Part shown: positions 1-6,672 of the stretch, one piece after another
Layout: each line of letters begins with the position of its first letter
How positions within the stretch are numbered: the first letter of the stretch is position 1
NCBI GenBank assembly: GCA_022564135.1
Contig: JADFLZ010000083.1
Coordinates: 1 to 7,962 of the forward strand
Reading direction: 5' to 3'
Length of the DNA stretch: 7,962 bases
DNA from: Candidatus Zixiibacteriota bacterium
GTDB lineage: Bacteria > Zixibacteria > MSB-5A5 > GN15 > FEB-12
Notes under the pieces: model-generated
What the model saw: the letters and a program-made list of their open reading frames with translations, nothing else
Databases searched by the model: none
What the model was told of the DNA's origin: nothing
Made by a program: the position numbers and the translations under genes

Positions 1-723
1 AAAAAAGCGCCATTTGAAATAATTTGAATCGCGATAGATAGTTCTGCCGCCCCATCTGTCAATGAAACGCCGGCATACTTCGGCGGTTTCATCAGTAGGG
101 TCGCCAATGTTTTCCAACCTAAGACCGGTCGGTTTTACTCTTTTTTGCATTGATATTTTAAATGCAGCAACAGACTGTGCGATTCTTCCGCCGGCATGTG
201 CAACTATATTTCTAAGTGATCTCTTGAGCATCGACTGCCTGCCAAAAGGCTCTTTGGCCAACAGCATGGAAATTGCTTTTTGTGAAAAGGGAACGAACAA
301 TTGTTCTGTTCGGGCAGGAATGCTAAAGTTTAGCCTGGTGAAGGCTTTTGCGGCCGGTGTGAAGCCCCAGATATTAACATAGTTGTGCTCTTTGGCATAG
401 TTAAATAAGACCGTATACATTCGCTCAAACAGTTTGTTACCGCGAAACTGCGGGTCGACTAAGGTTTCCTCTGATTTTGCTGTCCAGTAAACGCCTGTTC
501 TATCAATCATCCGGATAGGAATGAGCGCCTGAGTACCGACAATCTGTCCCTGATTTACAGCAACCGCGAAAGGAACAGAGCTTGAATTGTAAAGGTTGGA
601 TTTGAACTCCCACTGCCATTGTTCAAACGAGCGGGATTTCTTATAGAGCTTATTATGGAACAGATTGCAGGCCTGCATTTCTGAGTCTTCAACTAATCTT
701 ACCTGTATATCCTGCTCTGTCAC
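1..723 (-). CDS. GNAT-family N-acetyltransferase, N-terminal 241 residues (gene cut by left window edge)
   Basis: The reverse strand is open from a GTG at 723-721 to the window edge with no stop. Residues 1-140 look like a GNAT fold. R9-L10-V11-E12-D13 resembles the usual first strand and helix (RxxxxxD). W36-Q-W38 lies in the early helical region. Strand 4 and motif A read T87-L-V-D-P-Q-F-R94-G95-N-K-L-F, a variant acetyl-CoA pyrophosphate loop with K97 where G or A is usual. N-I-W-G-F followed by A-F-T-R-L-N-F near 115-130 matches the 'WGF...LGF' segment of GNAT proteins. The last visible residues (I-Y-R-D-S-N-Y-F-K-W-R) resemble the start of a second module seen in two-domain GNAT proteins often found with polysaccharide genes; that link is family knowledge. 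No ATG lies in frame upstream before the stop near 828-826, and no clear Shine-Dalgarno precedes the GTG, so the start is uncertain. Acceptor substrate unknown. Confidence 0.85.
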   Translation of the reverse strand, partial: MTEQDIQVRLVEDSEMQACNLFHNKLYKKSRSFEQWQWEFKSNLYNSSSVPFAVAVNQGQIVGTQALIPIRMIDRTGVYWTAKSEETLVDPQFRGNKLFERMYTVLFNYAKEHNYVNIWGFTPAAKAFTRLNFSIPARTEQLFVPFSQKAISMLLAKEPFGRQSMLKRSLRNIVAHAGGRIAQSVAAFKISMQKRVKPTGLRLENIGDPTDETAEVCRRFIDRWGGRTIYRDSNYFKWRFF

Positions 724-789
724 TAGTTGTGCTATCGAATCCTTCCCAAAAATAACTGTCGCGTTAGGGTCAAAATATATGAGCCGCTT

Positions 790-818
790 AATAAAATAGC
801 AAGATGCCGCTTTGGCAA
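790..818 (-). promoter_or_regulatory. Candidate sigma-70 promoter for the GNAT gene
   Basis: On the minus strand TTGCCA (818-813, 5 of 6 against TTGACA) is followed after exactly 17 bases by TTTATT (795-790, 4 of 6 against TATAAT). Transcription would begin near 783, giving a leader of about 60 bases before the GTG at 723. The -10 is weak, so this is only a candidate. Confidence 0.3.
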
Positions 819-935
819 AATATCAAAACAGTTATCAATCTCTGTCGCAATAATTTATTAGTAATATCAATTTTATAGCCGGACTTCAATCGCTACTGTG
901 GGCATCAATTGCTGTAAGACAATGCCGACTATGTT

Positions 936-964
936 TTTAAAACTTTTCATAAGAACTTTATAAA
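936..964 (+). promoter_or_regulatory. Candidate sigma-70 promoter for the DinB-like gene
   Basis: TTTAAA (936-941, 4 of 6) and TATAAA (959-964, 5 of 6) are separated by 17 bases. The predicted start of transcription near 971 leaves a leader of about 55 bases. The surrounding DNA is AT-rich, so a chance match is quite possible. Confidence 0.3.
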
Positions 965-1025
965 AAAACATTCCCCCACCGGCAGCGCTTGCTTTTGAAA
1001 CCATCAGATTACTTATTATTCCATT

Positions 1026-1484
1026 ATGACAGAAACTGACAGAATTTTAGAGCAGCTAAAAAGGTCTTTCTACAAAGAAGCCTGGCATGGACTCGCTTAT
1101 CTTGAAATACTTGATGGCGTAACAGCAGAGCAGGCCTCAAAGCATCCGATAAAGAATGCACACTCTATCTGGGAAATCGTACTTCATACTACGACCTGGA
1201 TTGAGGCGGTTCGTATCAGGTGCCTGGGCAAAGAATTCAAGGTGTCGGATGAACAGGACTGGTCAAAAGTAACAGAATTCAGCGATGCAGCCTGGCAGCA
1301 GACAATAATTGACCTAAAAGACCAGCACAAAAAACTTGAAGATGTTATCGCTTCGATAGCATTATCTGATCTGAGTAAAAACGCAGCCGGAAGTACTATG
1401 CCAAACTGTTCTATGCTCGACAGTATCATTCATCATAATATTTATCATTCGGCACAGATTGCAATTCTAAAGAAACTGGTTTAG
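1026..1484 (+). CDS. DinB/YfiT-like putative metal-binding four-helix-bundle protein
   Basis: The 152-residue product has the length and helix pattern of the DinB_2 / YfiT-like superfamily. The three expected metal-ligand histidines are visible: H54 in W-E-I-V-L-H at the end of the second helix region, and H137 and H141 in the H-N-I-Y-H (HxxxH) motif of the last helix. The upstream S-I-W-E and the C-terminal S-A-Q-I-A-I-L-K are also typical. Members bind a divalent metal; some act as thiol-dependent S-transferases (bacillithiol or mycothiol systems), but most are uncharacterised, so the substrate here is unknown. The protein has no signal peptide or membrane segment and should be cytoplasmic. 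The ATG at 1026 lacks a recognisable Shine-Dalgarno, and no better in-frame start was found. It stands alone, converging on the DUF2339 gene with 20 bases between stop codons. No strong shared terminator is visible. Confidence 0.9.
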   Translation: MTETDRILEQLKRSFYKEAWHGLAYLEILDGVTAEQASKHPIKNAHSIWEIVLHTTTWIEAVRIRCLGKEFKVSDEQDWSKVTEFSDAAWQQTIIDLKDQHKKLEDVIASIALSDLSKNAAGSTMPNCSMLDSIIHHNIYHSAQIAILKKLV

Positions 1485-1504
1485 TGATTCGGAAATCGAG
1501 AAGC

Positions 1505-3649
1505 TCAATTATCTTTTTTCCATAAGGCTTTAAAAAAGTAGCTAAGTAAAAGCAGTACTCCGCCAAAACCAAGAAACAGAAGAATCCGCCACAATGTTTC
1601 GAGGTTGGCCAGATCCACCAAAAACAGTTTTGCTATCAAAACTAATAGCGTGGCCATGGCGGTTTTGGTGACAACATTGACGTTTTTGCGCAGTCCTATT
1701 ACGAACAACACAACTATGTATATACCCCAGCTGATTGATACCAATCCCTGACCGTTCGTTAGCGGCGACATTTCGCGCAAAAGCCATAAGAGCAGAGTTA
1801 CATGTGCGGCCATTAAGTAGGCGATTTTATCTTCCCTCTCTATCAGGAAAAACGACACTACCGCACCATAAGCAATGAACAAGATATCAGTCACAGCCGT
1901 GTAGTTGAAAACAGTAGTTCCTGAGGCGGGGTCAAAAAGGCGAGTCAACATCCAGAAGAACATAGCTGTATTGAAAACATGTGCACCGTTAAACAGATTG
2001 CGGTCTTTCACTCGACAGGCAATGTAAAATAACGACGCGGCCTGGAGTGTCAGGGTCAAAAACAGATCGTTACCGTCGAGCTCTCGCCAAAAGATACCAG
2101 CCAAAAGCGCGTATCCAATAAACAGATAGAGGTGCTTTTCTTTAATTCTCTTGAAAAAATATGATAATGCCAGGGCGCTTGCCGGAACGACCATATCAGA
2201 TAACGTCTTGGCATTTATAATCGGGTTGCCGCTTTGACTGTCGAATAATCTGAGCAAAATCCAGGCCGATACAAGACCAAACAAAGAATGCGCGATCGGC
2301 GCCAGGGTTCTGTTCCCGACTTTAATTCTTACCAGATGAATGGCAACCACTTCGAGTGTAATTGCTACCAGGAGCGCGTTACCATCAAGGAAATAGTAAA
2401 GTGCCACAGTTAAGAAAACCAATCCGACAACGACGTGAGTGTATGCCAGAGACTTAAATTCAGTTTTCTGATTCAGCAGCCAGCCGATTGCCGCTATCGC
2501 CAGAGCTGTGGCCAGGCTGACAGTCCCCCATATAAAATCACTCCAATTCCACAAAACCGTAGAAAGAAAAAATGAAAAGAACGGAATTATGATTACCAAT
2601 AGGTTGAGATTCTTTTCAGTAAGATTTATGTCAACTTCGTAGCCGGACTTTTCAGTCGATTCAGAAATCGATGATTCCATCAGCGACGACTTCTTGGCGA
2701 TTGTGACTTCTCTGGCTAGCGGCACTATCCAGAAAAATGGCAAAGCCAGAAACAGTGCCGTCTGAATCGATACTTTGTCCAGCAGTGGAGCCAGCGAAAT
2801 GCCGGATTCGCCGAACAAGGCAATCCAGATAACTATCCAGCCACCAATACAGGTTGTCCAGAAAAATGACCACCAGCCCTTGAAATAGTAAATTACCGAG
2901 GCGCCGCTTAACAGTATACATAAATAAAGCATAAGTCCCGGAATAGAACTTTCACCGGTGTAAAGTAAGAATGGCGTACCTATTCCGCCTATCATTGCGA
3001 TAAGAGAAAAGATGAAATCGTTTTCTTTGAGAGACAAAAGAAACGATAACCCGGTTACAATGACGTAAAACGTAAACGCCATCGGATAGGATATCAGATA
3101 AAATAATTGAAATGCCGCATAACCGGTTATGTAAAAAATGCCAATGGCCCCGCCCAGCAAAACCCGGCTAAAATGTTGGCGCTGGCTGTATAATCGCAGG
3201 CCGAAGGCACATAATACACTGCCGATTACCAATCCAGTAATGACTCTGAATATTGGTGTAAGCCAGCCTTGTTCAACTGAATATTTGAACAGAAATACGG
3301 CACCAAAAAGCAAAAGACCAATTCCGATCTTGTTTAACCAATACTCGCTGCTTTTCATTCGCTCGGGCAATTCAAAAGAGGATTCTGTAACAGGCGCCTT
3401 TCCGGCAGCAGGAGAAGGACTGGGAGGCGGAGGAGGGGGAATTAATTTTTGTGTCTGAGGCTGCCCAGTGACAGGTTCTGGTTCTACGACTGCACCCCTG
3501 GGAGTTGCCTCAGGTTCGAAAGGTCTTTGGCTGCCTTGAACAGACTGCTTGGCTGACAGGACTTGATTTATCTTAGAAGTGAGATCAGTGACCAGCACTT
3601 CAAGCCGTGCTATACGTTCTTTGAGATCGTCTCTTTCATTTTCGCTCAT
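1505..3649 (-). CDS. DUF2339-family polytopic inner-membrane protein
   Basis: The 714-residue protein starts with a short soluble part. Residues 1-35 are a heptad-like coiled coil (L-x6-I-x-x-L-x-x-L), and residues 40-95 form a proline-rich linker containing P71-P76 followed by S-P-S-P. A W104-L-N-K-I-G-I-G-L-L-L-F-G motif then enters the first membrane helix, with F-K-Y at 121-123; this is the signature entrance of DUF2339 proteins. The rest is nearly continuous hydrophobic helices, broken by a charged cytoplasm-like loop at 313-347. The C terminus K674-L-F-L-V-D-L-A-N-L followed by W-R-I-L-L-F-L-G also fits the family. Function in this family is unknown; a membrane role in envelope or transport has not been shown. 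A repeat of about 103 residues is visible in the second half. It is shorter than many DUF2339 proteins. It lies downstream of the hybrid kinase on the same strand, 149 bases away with its own promoter candidate, so co-transcription is not certain. GGAAAGAG lies about 12 bases before the ATG, a weak ribosome site. Confidence 0.9.
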   Translation of the reverse strand: MSENERDDLKERIARLEVLVTDLTSKINQVLSAKQSVQGSQRPFEPEATPRGAVVEPEPVTGQPQTQKLIPPPPPPSPSPAAGKAPVTESSFELPERMKSSEYWLNKIGIGLLLFGAVFLFKYSVEQGWLTPIFRVITGLVIGSVLCAFGLRLYSQRQHFSRVLLGGAIGIFYITGYAAFQLFYLISYPMAFTFYVIVTGLSFLLSLKENDFIFSLIAMIGGIGTPFLLYTGESSIPGLMLYLCILLSGASVIYYFKGWWSFFWTTCIGGWIVIWIALFGESGISLAPLLDKVSIQTALFLALPFFWIVPLAREVTIAKKSSLMESSISESTEKSGYEVDINLTEKNLNLLVIIIPFFSFFLSTVLWNWSDFIWGTVSLATALAIAAIGWLLNQKTEFKSLAYTHVVVGLVFLTVALYYFLDGNALLVAITLEVVAIHLVRIKVGNRTLAPIAHSLFGLVSAWILLRLFDSQSGNPIINAKTLSDMVVPASALALSYFFKRIKEKHLYLFIGYALLAGIFWRELDGNDLFLTLTLQAASLFYIACRVKDRNLFNGAHVFNTAMFFWMLTRLFDPASGTTVFNYTAVTDILFIAYGAVVSFFLIEREDKIAYLMAAHVTLLLWLLREMSPLTNGQGLVSISWGIYIVVLFVIGLRKNVNVVTKTAMATLLVLIAKLFLVDLANLETLWRILLFLGFGGVLLLLSYFFKALWKKDN

Positions 3650-3680
3650 ATGAATTGTCGTCTCTTTCCAAAAGTGAGTT

Positions 3681-3709
3681 GCTGCTAAAACTTTATAAAA
3701 AATAGCAGC
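3681..3709. repeat. 7-bp inverted repeat bracketing the DUF2339 -10 box
   Basis: GCTGCTA (3681-3687) and TAGCAGC (3703-3709) are perfect inverted arms separated by 15 AT-rich bases that contain the candidate -10. No T-run follows on the minus strand, so it does not look like a terminator. It could be an operator or a hairpin near the 5' end of the transcript. Confidence 0.5.
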
Positions 3710-3720
3710 TGACCTGTAAG
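3692..3720 (-). promoter_or_regulatory. Candidate sigma-70 promoter for the DUF2339 gene
   Basis: On the minus strand CTTACA (3720-3715, 4 of 6) and TATAAA (3697-3692, 5 of 6) are separated by exactly 17 bases. Transcription would start near 3685, leaving a leader of about 36 bases. The -10 box lies inside the loop of the inverted repeat at 3681-3709. Confidence 0.4.
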
Positions 3721-3798
3721 GAAGTTATGTGAGGAATCATTGAAGACAGCAACAAAAAAAGATTCGCTGCTCTACGGAAAGTTGAATTGTGTGAAATG

Positions 3799-6234
3799 CT
3801 AAGATAGGGGAGACTTGGCTGGCACTACTTTATTTGCTTTGGTAACTATTGTAATTGTCTTGTCCAGTTCTTCTCTTACTACTGCGGCCAAGGTTGCCAG
3901 ATCCAACGGTTTTTTGATATACTTGCCAACACCGAGCTTGAGTGCTTGTTCGACTCTTTCATTAGCAGAGAATCCGCTGATAATAATTGCTTTTTGCATC
4001 GGCTGGTGCTCCAACATGGCTCGATAGGAGTCCAGGCCGTCCAGTTCGTGCTCCAGAATCATATCAAGAAGTACTAAATCGACCGGCTGAGAGCGAACAT
4101 AGTTTATGGCGTCCCGGCCGTCTTTGGCAGTAATAACTTCATAACCCAGAGCAGACAGACTGTCAGCCAGAAGAAGGCGCTGACCTTCGACGTCATCTAC
4201 TACCAGTATAGTTTCTGAGCCCCCAACTATGTCGGTCTCGGATGGCAGCTCCGGCACGGTTTGGCTGGTTGCCGGGAAGAAAAGTTTAAACTCAGTTCCC
4301 TGGCCCAGTTCTGACTGGATATCATAGTAACCTTGATGATCTTTTACAATGGCGTAAACTACTGACAAGCCCAAGCCGCTGCCGCTGCGCCCCTGCATTT
4401 CTTTGTTTGAAAAATATGGTTCGAAAATTTTACTCATATCTTCGGGGCGTATGCCGCAGCCTGTGTCTTTGACGCTCATGACAACATATTTGCCTGCCGC
4501 AATAGTCTTGTTACCCATCTGCATTCCGTCGGTTTGGAGGGTGAATGTTTTAATCGTCAGTTCTCCCTCCTCCCCCATAGCATCCATAGCGTTTATAATC
4601 AGGTTCATTATTACTTTGGAAAGATGCGGAGATGAACCTCTGATTGGTGAGATATCCGGGTCAAATTCTGTATTGATTTTGATCTTAGGATGTCGTCGGG
4701 CTAAATCTTCAAATCCGGGCGAGTCAAGATATTCTCTTATCATTTCGTTGGAATCCATGGCAACAAGTTCGTATCTTCCGCGCCTGGCCATTGTCAAAAG
4801 ATCCTGCACTACGCTGGCTGCGTCGCGGGCGGCTCTTTCAATTCGCTTGAGCTGTTTTCTGACCGGGCTGTCTTTAGGAAGCTTTCTCATAATCAGTTCA
4901 GGATAACCTACCAATGGCCCCAACACGTTGTTCAGGTCGTGGGCAACACCGCCTGCTAAGAGACCGAGAGATTTCATCCGTTCAGCTTTTTCCAGCTGGC
5001 TCTGGAGTTCTTCTTTTTTCCGTTTTTCTTCAACCTCGTGGCGAATGTCTCTCATTATTGTGCTAAGATAAACTGGTTTACCAGTAATATTGTCCTTAGT
5101 CATAAAAACGCTCGCCTCGCAAAGTATAGGTTCGCCGGTCTTGAAGTCTTTGAGTTCTAACCTACCTCTCCAGATACCGTTTTTGAAAACGGCAGGAAAT
5201 ACAGTTTCTTCAAATATTTTCAGTTGATCTGAAGTATGAAAGTCTGCTATGCGCAGCGTTGAAATTTCTATCGCGGGATCTATATTTATGAGGCTACAAC
5301 CGGCCGGATTAACATACAGAGCTTGACCATCTAAGGTTGCTATACCGATAAAATCCGGAAAGTGACCTACAATGGTTTGAAGTTTTGAGCGCTCACCTTC
5401 AGCCACGTTTTTTAGATCACGCTCTTGCCGCAAAATCGACCTCTCTGCGTTTCTCAGCGCAGAAATGGCACGGAAAACAGACACGCAGCCGATTGGTCTG
5501 TCTTCCGTGTCTTTCATAGAATCAATTGTAATTTCAATCGGGATTTCATTTCCCGAGTTATTAATCAGCTTGAAATTTCTTGTAAGTTCGAAATTTTCAA
5601 GTTCCTCCATTTGCTTGCGAGTTGGGTACTCAAAGGGCCGGCCGGTATTTTCGTCTACAAGCTTCAGAACATCCGTTATAGGCATGCCGATGGCATTATC
5701 AGCGTTATAACCGGATAGCATTTCTGCCGCGGGGTTCATAAAGTCGACTTGATTCTGGCAATCCGAAGCGATAACAGCATCTCCGATGCTCCACAGAATA
5801 GTTTGCAGCCAGGTCCGATTAGCCCTTAGTTCCTTTCCCAATTTATGGCGATGAAGGGCGATATCTATTGTAGTCTGAATTTCTATGTTTTTGAATGGTT
5901 TTAGCAAATAAGCAGCCGGAGCTGTGGATCTGGCGCGGTCAATAGTGGCAGTATCAGAACTTGCAGAAAGGAAAACTATGGGGAGGTCAAACTCTTTTTT
6001 TATCAGGGAAGCAGTCTCAATACCATCAATATCTCCCTGGAGCAGAATATCCATCAGGATGATATCGGGAAGTTCTTCTTTTACCAGGCGGATGGCGTCA
6101 CGACCGTTAGCTACGGTAGATGGTACCTCATAGCCCAGCTTTTCCAAGCGTCGCTTTATATCCGAAGCAATAATTGCTTCGTCTTCTACAACCAGGATTA
6201 TTGGCTTAGCTTTGTTGTCAGACTCAAGCTGCAA
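3799..6234 (-). CDS. Soluble hybrid sensor histidine kinase, REC-PAS-PAS-HisKA-HATPase-REC
   Basis: The 811-residue protein has six domains. Receiver 1 (about 10-130) has acidic pocket E17-D18, phospho-acceptor D62, S90 and K112-P113. PAS 1 spans about 140-257 (S-I-G-D-A-V-I...F-M-N-P-A-A-E). PAS 2 spans about 283-400 (Y-V-N-P-A-G). The HisKA helix carries phospho-histidine H432 in G-G-V-A-H-D-L-N-N. The ATPase has N-box N544/N548, G1 D590-T-G-C-G-I, F-box F604-E-P-Y-F and G2 G618-S-G-L-G-L. Receiver 2 (about 675-790) has D680-D681, D724, S753 and K775-P776. All catalytic residues are present, so it should autophosphorylate and pass phosphate to D724 or beyond. There is no membrane segment or signal peptide, so sensing is cytoplasmic, perhaps through the PAS domains. 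The N-terminal receiver suggests input from another kinase. There is no HPt or DNA-binding domain. Translation starts at TTG (6234-6232): an in-frame TGA lies two codons upstream, the first in-frame ATG is at codon 61, and AGGA sits 6 bases before the TTG. Confidence 0.95.
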   Translation of the reverse strand: MQLESDNKAKPIILVVEDEAIIASDIKRRLEKLGYEVPSTVANGRDAIRLVKEELPDIILMDILLQGDIDGIETASLIKKEFDLPIVFLSASSDTATIDRARSTAPAAYLLKPFKNIEIQTTIDIALHRHKLGKELRANRTWLQTILWSIGDAVIASDCQNQVDFMNPAAEMLSGYNADNAIGMPITDVLKLVDENTGRPFEYPTRKQMEELENFELTRNFKLINNSGNEIPIEITIDSMKDTEDRPIGCVSVFRAISALRNAERSILRQERDLKNVAEGERSKLQTIVGHFPDFIGIATLDGQALYVNPAGCSLINIDPAIEISTLRIADFHTSDQLKIFEETVFPAVFKNGIWRGRLELKDFKTGEPILCEASVFMTKDNITGKPVYLSTIMRDIRHEVEEKRKKEELQSQLEKAERMKSLGLLAGGVAHDLNNVLGPLVGYPELIMRKLPKDSPVRKQLKRIERAARDAASVVQDLLTMARRGRYELVAMDSNEMIREYLDSPGFEDLARRHPKIKINTEFDPDISPIRGSSPHLSKVIMNLIINAMDAMGEEGELTIKTFTLQTDGMQMGNKTIAAGKYVVMSVKDTGCGIRPEDMSKIFEPYFSNKEMQGRSGSGLGLSVVYAIVKDHQGYYDIQSELGQGTEFKLFFPATSQTVPELPSETDIVGGSETILVVDDVEGQRLLLADSLSALGYEVITAKDGRDAINYVRSQPVDLVLLDMILEHELDGLDSYRAMLEHQPMQKAIIISGFSANERVEQALKLGVGKYIKKPLDLATLAAVVREELDKTITIVTKANKVVPAKSPLS

Positions 6235-6246
6235 ACTTCATCCTAA
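6232..6246 (-). promoter_or_regulatory. Ribosome binding site deciding the TTG start of the kinase
   Basis: On the minus strand TTAGGA (6246-6241) is followed by 6 bases and then TTG. An ATG at 6241-6239, overlapping the Shine-Dalgarno, is out of frame: it opens a five-codon reading frame ending in TGA at 6226-6224, inside the kinase coding region. The TTG is therefore the only start that keeps the whole receiver domain. Confidence 0.7.
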
Positions 6247-6256
6247 GGTATTCTGT

Positions 6257-6332
6257 GAGCTATCTGCGCGGTGTTTAGCCCTGAGTAAAGCCGGGACCTT
6301 CAAGGTGTTAGCAAAAAAACTACGGATAGCTC
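6257..6332 (-). repeat. Long-range 8-bp inverted repeat in the kinase leader, with a short terminator-like hairpin
   Basis: GAGCTATC (plus strand 6257-6264) and GATAGCTC (6325-6332) are perfect inverted arms 60 bases apart. In the minus-strand transcript the upstream arm also takes part in a small hairpin, AGCTA-TCCG-TAGTT (6331-6318, one G-U pair), which runs into seven T residues. The two pairings exclude each other. The short hairpin is weak, so attenuation is only a possibility. Confidence 0.3.
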
Positions 6333-6370
6333 GATGTTAGTCAATGTTGTCTATTCAAACCAGTAGGTCC

Positions 6371-6379
6371 AGTATAACA
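6371..6379 (-). promoter_or_regulatory. Candidate extended -10 promoter for the kinase
   Basis: The minus strand reads TGTTATACT (6379-6371), that is TG, one base, then TATACT (5 of 6). No good -35 lies 17 bases upstream. An inverted repeat, TATAAC-AAA-GTTATA (6373-6387), overlaps it. Transcription would begin near 6364, giving a leader of about 130 bases. Confidence 0.3.
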
Positions 6380-6428
6380 AAGTTATATATCGGCCATATT
6401 TAAGCATAGCTTAGTCACTTTGGTCTTG

Positions 6429-6463
6429 GCGGGCATACTAACTAGCAGGTTAGGACGACCCGC
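6429..6463. repeat. Nested inverted repeat (two-tier hairpin)
   Basis: GCGGG (6429-6433) pairs with CCCGC (6459-6463). Inside it, after an internal loop of 4 and 5 bases, CTAAC (6438-6442) pairs with GTTAG (6449-6453) around a 6-base loop. An alternative outer stem, TTGGCGG (6426-6432) with CCGCCAG (6484-6490, one G-T pair), competes for the same left arm. I do not recognise a known riboswitch class on either strand. Confidence 0.45.
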
Positions 6464-6522
6464 AGCTGATCCCTTTGTGACAACCGCCAGCTATATAATA
6501 CCTCCTGCTTTATTCCCTGCGT

Positions 6523-6534
6523 TTTCAATTGAAA
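6523..6534. repeat. 12-bp perfect palindrome, possible activator binding site
   Basis: TTTCAATTGAAA is perfectly self-complementary. Its centre lies about 154 bases upstream of the predicted sigma-54 transcription start at 6683, a normal distance for an enhancer-type upstream activating sequence. Only one copy was noticed, whereas activators of this type often use two or more sites. Confidence 0.35.
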
Positions 6535-6655
6535 CGAATACTGTTCCACAAAGTATAGTTTCTCTCCCATAGAGATGTTTCATGGTACCTTCGCAAATCC
6601 CCAGAGTTGCACCTATAAAAGATTGCGACACAACGCCTTAAAACTAACCTTCAGT

Positions 6656-6672
6656 TTGGCACAGCTACTGCA
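6656..6672 (+). promoter_or_regulatory. Sigma-54 (RpoN) -24/-12 promoter of the DUF4402 gene
   Basis: The sequence TTGGCAC, five bases, then CTGCA (6656-6672) matches the RpoN consensus TTGGCACG-N4-TTGCA. The invariant GG (6658-6659) and GC (6670-6671) are separated by exactly 10 bases. The deviations are A for G after GGCAC and C for the first T of TTGC. Predicted transcription starts near 6683, giving a 40-base leader containing AGGAG. Promoters of this class need an AAA+ activator, which is not encoded in the window. Confidence 0.6.

Larger units (their letters stand above)
724..1025. other. Non-coding divergent intergenic region
   Basis: These 302 bases separate the leftward GNAT gene from the rightward DinB-like gene. 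Both strands are broken by frequent stops and no small ORF with a ribosome binding site was found. The stretch is AT-rich in its middle and holds one weak promoter candidate in each direction. No strong hairpin, repeat or RNA gene was seen. Confidence 0.75.

Noticed and set aside
62..382. 106-codon open frame on the plus strand
   Set aside because: It lies wholly inside the GNAT gene on the other strand, whose protein shows clear GNAT motifs; the plus-strand product has none and no ribosome site.
954..967. 14-base sequence AACTTTATAAAAAA repeated at 3689-3702
   Set aside because: It is a low-complexity AT stretch, and the two copies sit at promoter candidates of opposite direction; chance is the simplest explanation.
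981..992. GG...GC pair upstream of the DinB-like gene as a sigma-54 promoter
   Set aside because: The spacing between GG and GC is 8 bases, not the 10 required.
3733..3781. Poly-T region after the kinase stop (minus strand) as a terminator
   Set aside because: The seven T residues fall in the loop of a weak CAGC/GCTG pairing instead of after a GC-rich stem.
4403..4906. 167-codon open frame on the plus strand inside the kinase
   Set aside because: It is antisense to the HisKA and ATPase domains of a well-supported gene, resembles no family and has no ribosome site.
6429..6490. Known riboswitch (cyclic di-GMP type I and others) in the divergent region
   Set aside because: The conserved core sequences of the classes I can recall are missing on both strands; only generic stems are present.
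6494..6499. Perfect TATAAT on the plus strand
   Set aside because: The hexamer 17 bases upstream is CCCTTT and TTGTGA is only 13 bases away, so no -35 partner exists; it would also lie more than 180 bases before the sigma-54 start.
6529..6559. TTGAAA and TATAGT as a sigma-70 promoter for the DUF4402 gene
   Set aside because: The 19-base spacing is poor, the -35 is part of the palindrome, and the sigma-54 site nearer the gene explains the leader better; not excluded as a second promoter.
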